NCBI GenBank assembly: GCA_937917025.1
Contig: CALFSF010000127.1
Span: 1-6,658, forward strand
From: an uncultured Paraburkholderia sp.
GTDB taxonomy: Bacteria > Pseudomonadota > Gammaproteobacteria > Burkholderiales > Burkholderiaceae
DNA length: 6,658 bases
Reading direction: 5' to 3'
This document shows, in pieces, positions 6,430 through 6,658 of the stretch. Every line of letters begins with the position of its first letter. Within the stretch, counting starts at the first letter, position 1. Under the pieces are notes generated by a model that ran no database searches, had not been told where the DNA came from, and saw only the letters and a list, made by a program, of their open reading frames with translations. A program made the position numbers and the translations under genes.

Positions 6430-6658
6430 ATGGAATTCACGACCGTACTGTTCTACATCTTCGCGCTGCTCCTGGTGATATCAGGGCTGAAGGTGATCAC
6501 CTCGCGCAACCCGGTGAGCTCCGCGCTCTTCCTGGTGCTCGCGTTCTTCAATGCCGCGGCCATCTGGATGCTGCTCGAGGCTGAATTCCTCGCGATCCTG
6601 CTCGTGCTGGTCTACGTCGGCGCGGTGATGGTGCTGTTCCTGTTCGTCGTGATGATGC
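6430..6658 (+). CDS. nuoJ: NuoJ, complex I membrane subunit, N-terminal part (3' truncated by window)
   Basis: The first 76 codons of NADH-quinone oxidoreductase subunit J (ND6 family) are present; the frame is open at the right edge. NuoJ is an integral membrane subunit next to NuoH and NuoK at the start of the membrane arm. Three hydrophobic segments are visible: about residues 4-20, 30-48 and 54-76. The third is the conserved family helix (LVYVGAVMVLFLFVVMM), and the loop ITSRNPVSSALFLVL before the second is also typical. The start ATG at 6430 gives the usual N-terminus MEFTTVLFYIFA. No strong Shine-Dalgarno is visible, since the bases before it are GATGAACCGGTAATC, so translation may be weak or coupled to upstream reading. 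Family members have roughly 160-220 residues, so more than half is missing. Confidence 0.94.
   Translation, partial: MEFTTVLFYIFALLLVISGLKVITSRNPVSSALFLVLAFFNAAAIWMLLEAEFLAILLVLVYVGAVMVLFLFVVMM

Overview
This window is a segment of a bacterial nuo operon, which encodes the proton-pumping NADH:quinone oxidoreductase (respiratory complex I). All genes lie on the + strand in the order nuoD (3' end only), nuoE, nuoF, nuoG, nuoH, nuoI, nuoJ (5' part only). The high G+C content, the near absence of A/T-ending Leu and Ser codons, the gene order and the protein sequences (for example NuoE with Cys-82/87/126/130 and NuoH ending in SPLNIWK) point to a betaproteobacterium of the Burkholderiaceae, most likely Burkholderia or Paraburkholderia. 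That assignment comes from recalled family sequences; no search was run.

Layout: nuoD ends at 284. A 122-base spacer with a GC-rich hairpin follows. nuoE (407-892) overlaps nuoF (889-2217) by ATGA. A 141-base spacer with nested inverted repeats and a short direct repeat leads to nuoG (2359-4692). nuoH (4693-5757) starts on the base after the nuoG stop, and nuoI (5773-6261) follows after 15 bases. A 168-base spacer with a tandem 8-mer and a 7-bp hairpin leads to nuoJ, which runs off the window at 6658. No promoter or classical terminator is visible, so the segment looks like the interior of one long transcript.

The genes work together in one enzyme. NuoE, NuoF and NuoG form the peripheral NADH dehydrogenase module (2Fe-2S N1a, FMN and N3, then N1b/N5/N4). 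NuoI carries the two 4Fe-4S clusters N6a and N6b that pass electrons towards the quinone. NuoD and NuoH build the quinone site, with NuoH also starting the proton channel. NuoJ is a membrane subunit of the proton-translocating arm.

I see no novel system here. What stands out is two lesions in otherwise highly conserved genes. nuoF has an in-frame amber codon (1099-1101) exactly where the family has the conserved Lys of the GLKW motif, one base from AAG. nuoH has a ten-residue stretch (5572-5601) that turns a hydrophobic membrane segment into SGGRGAKGVC. The family-like A-L-K-V reading is present one frame over, so this looks like a pair of compensating indels around a run of six G. The two together suggest either low-quality sequence or a strain whose complex I is impaired.
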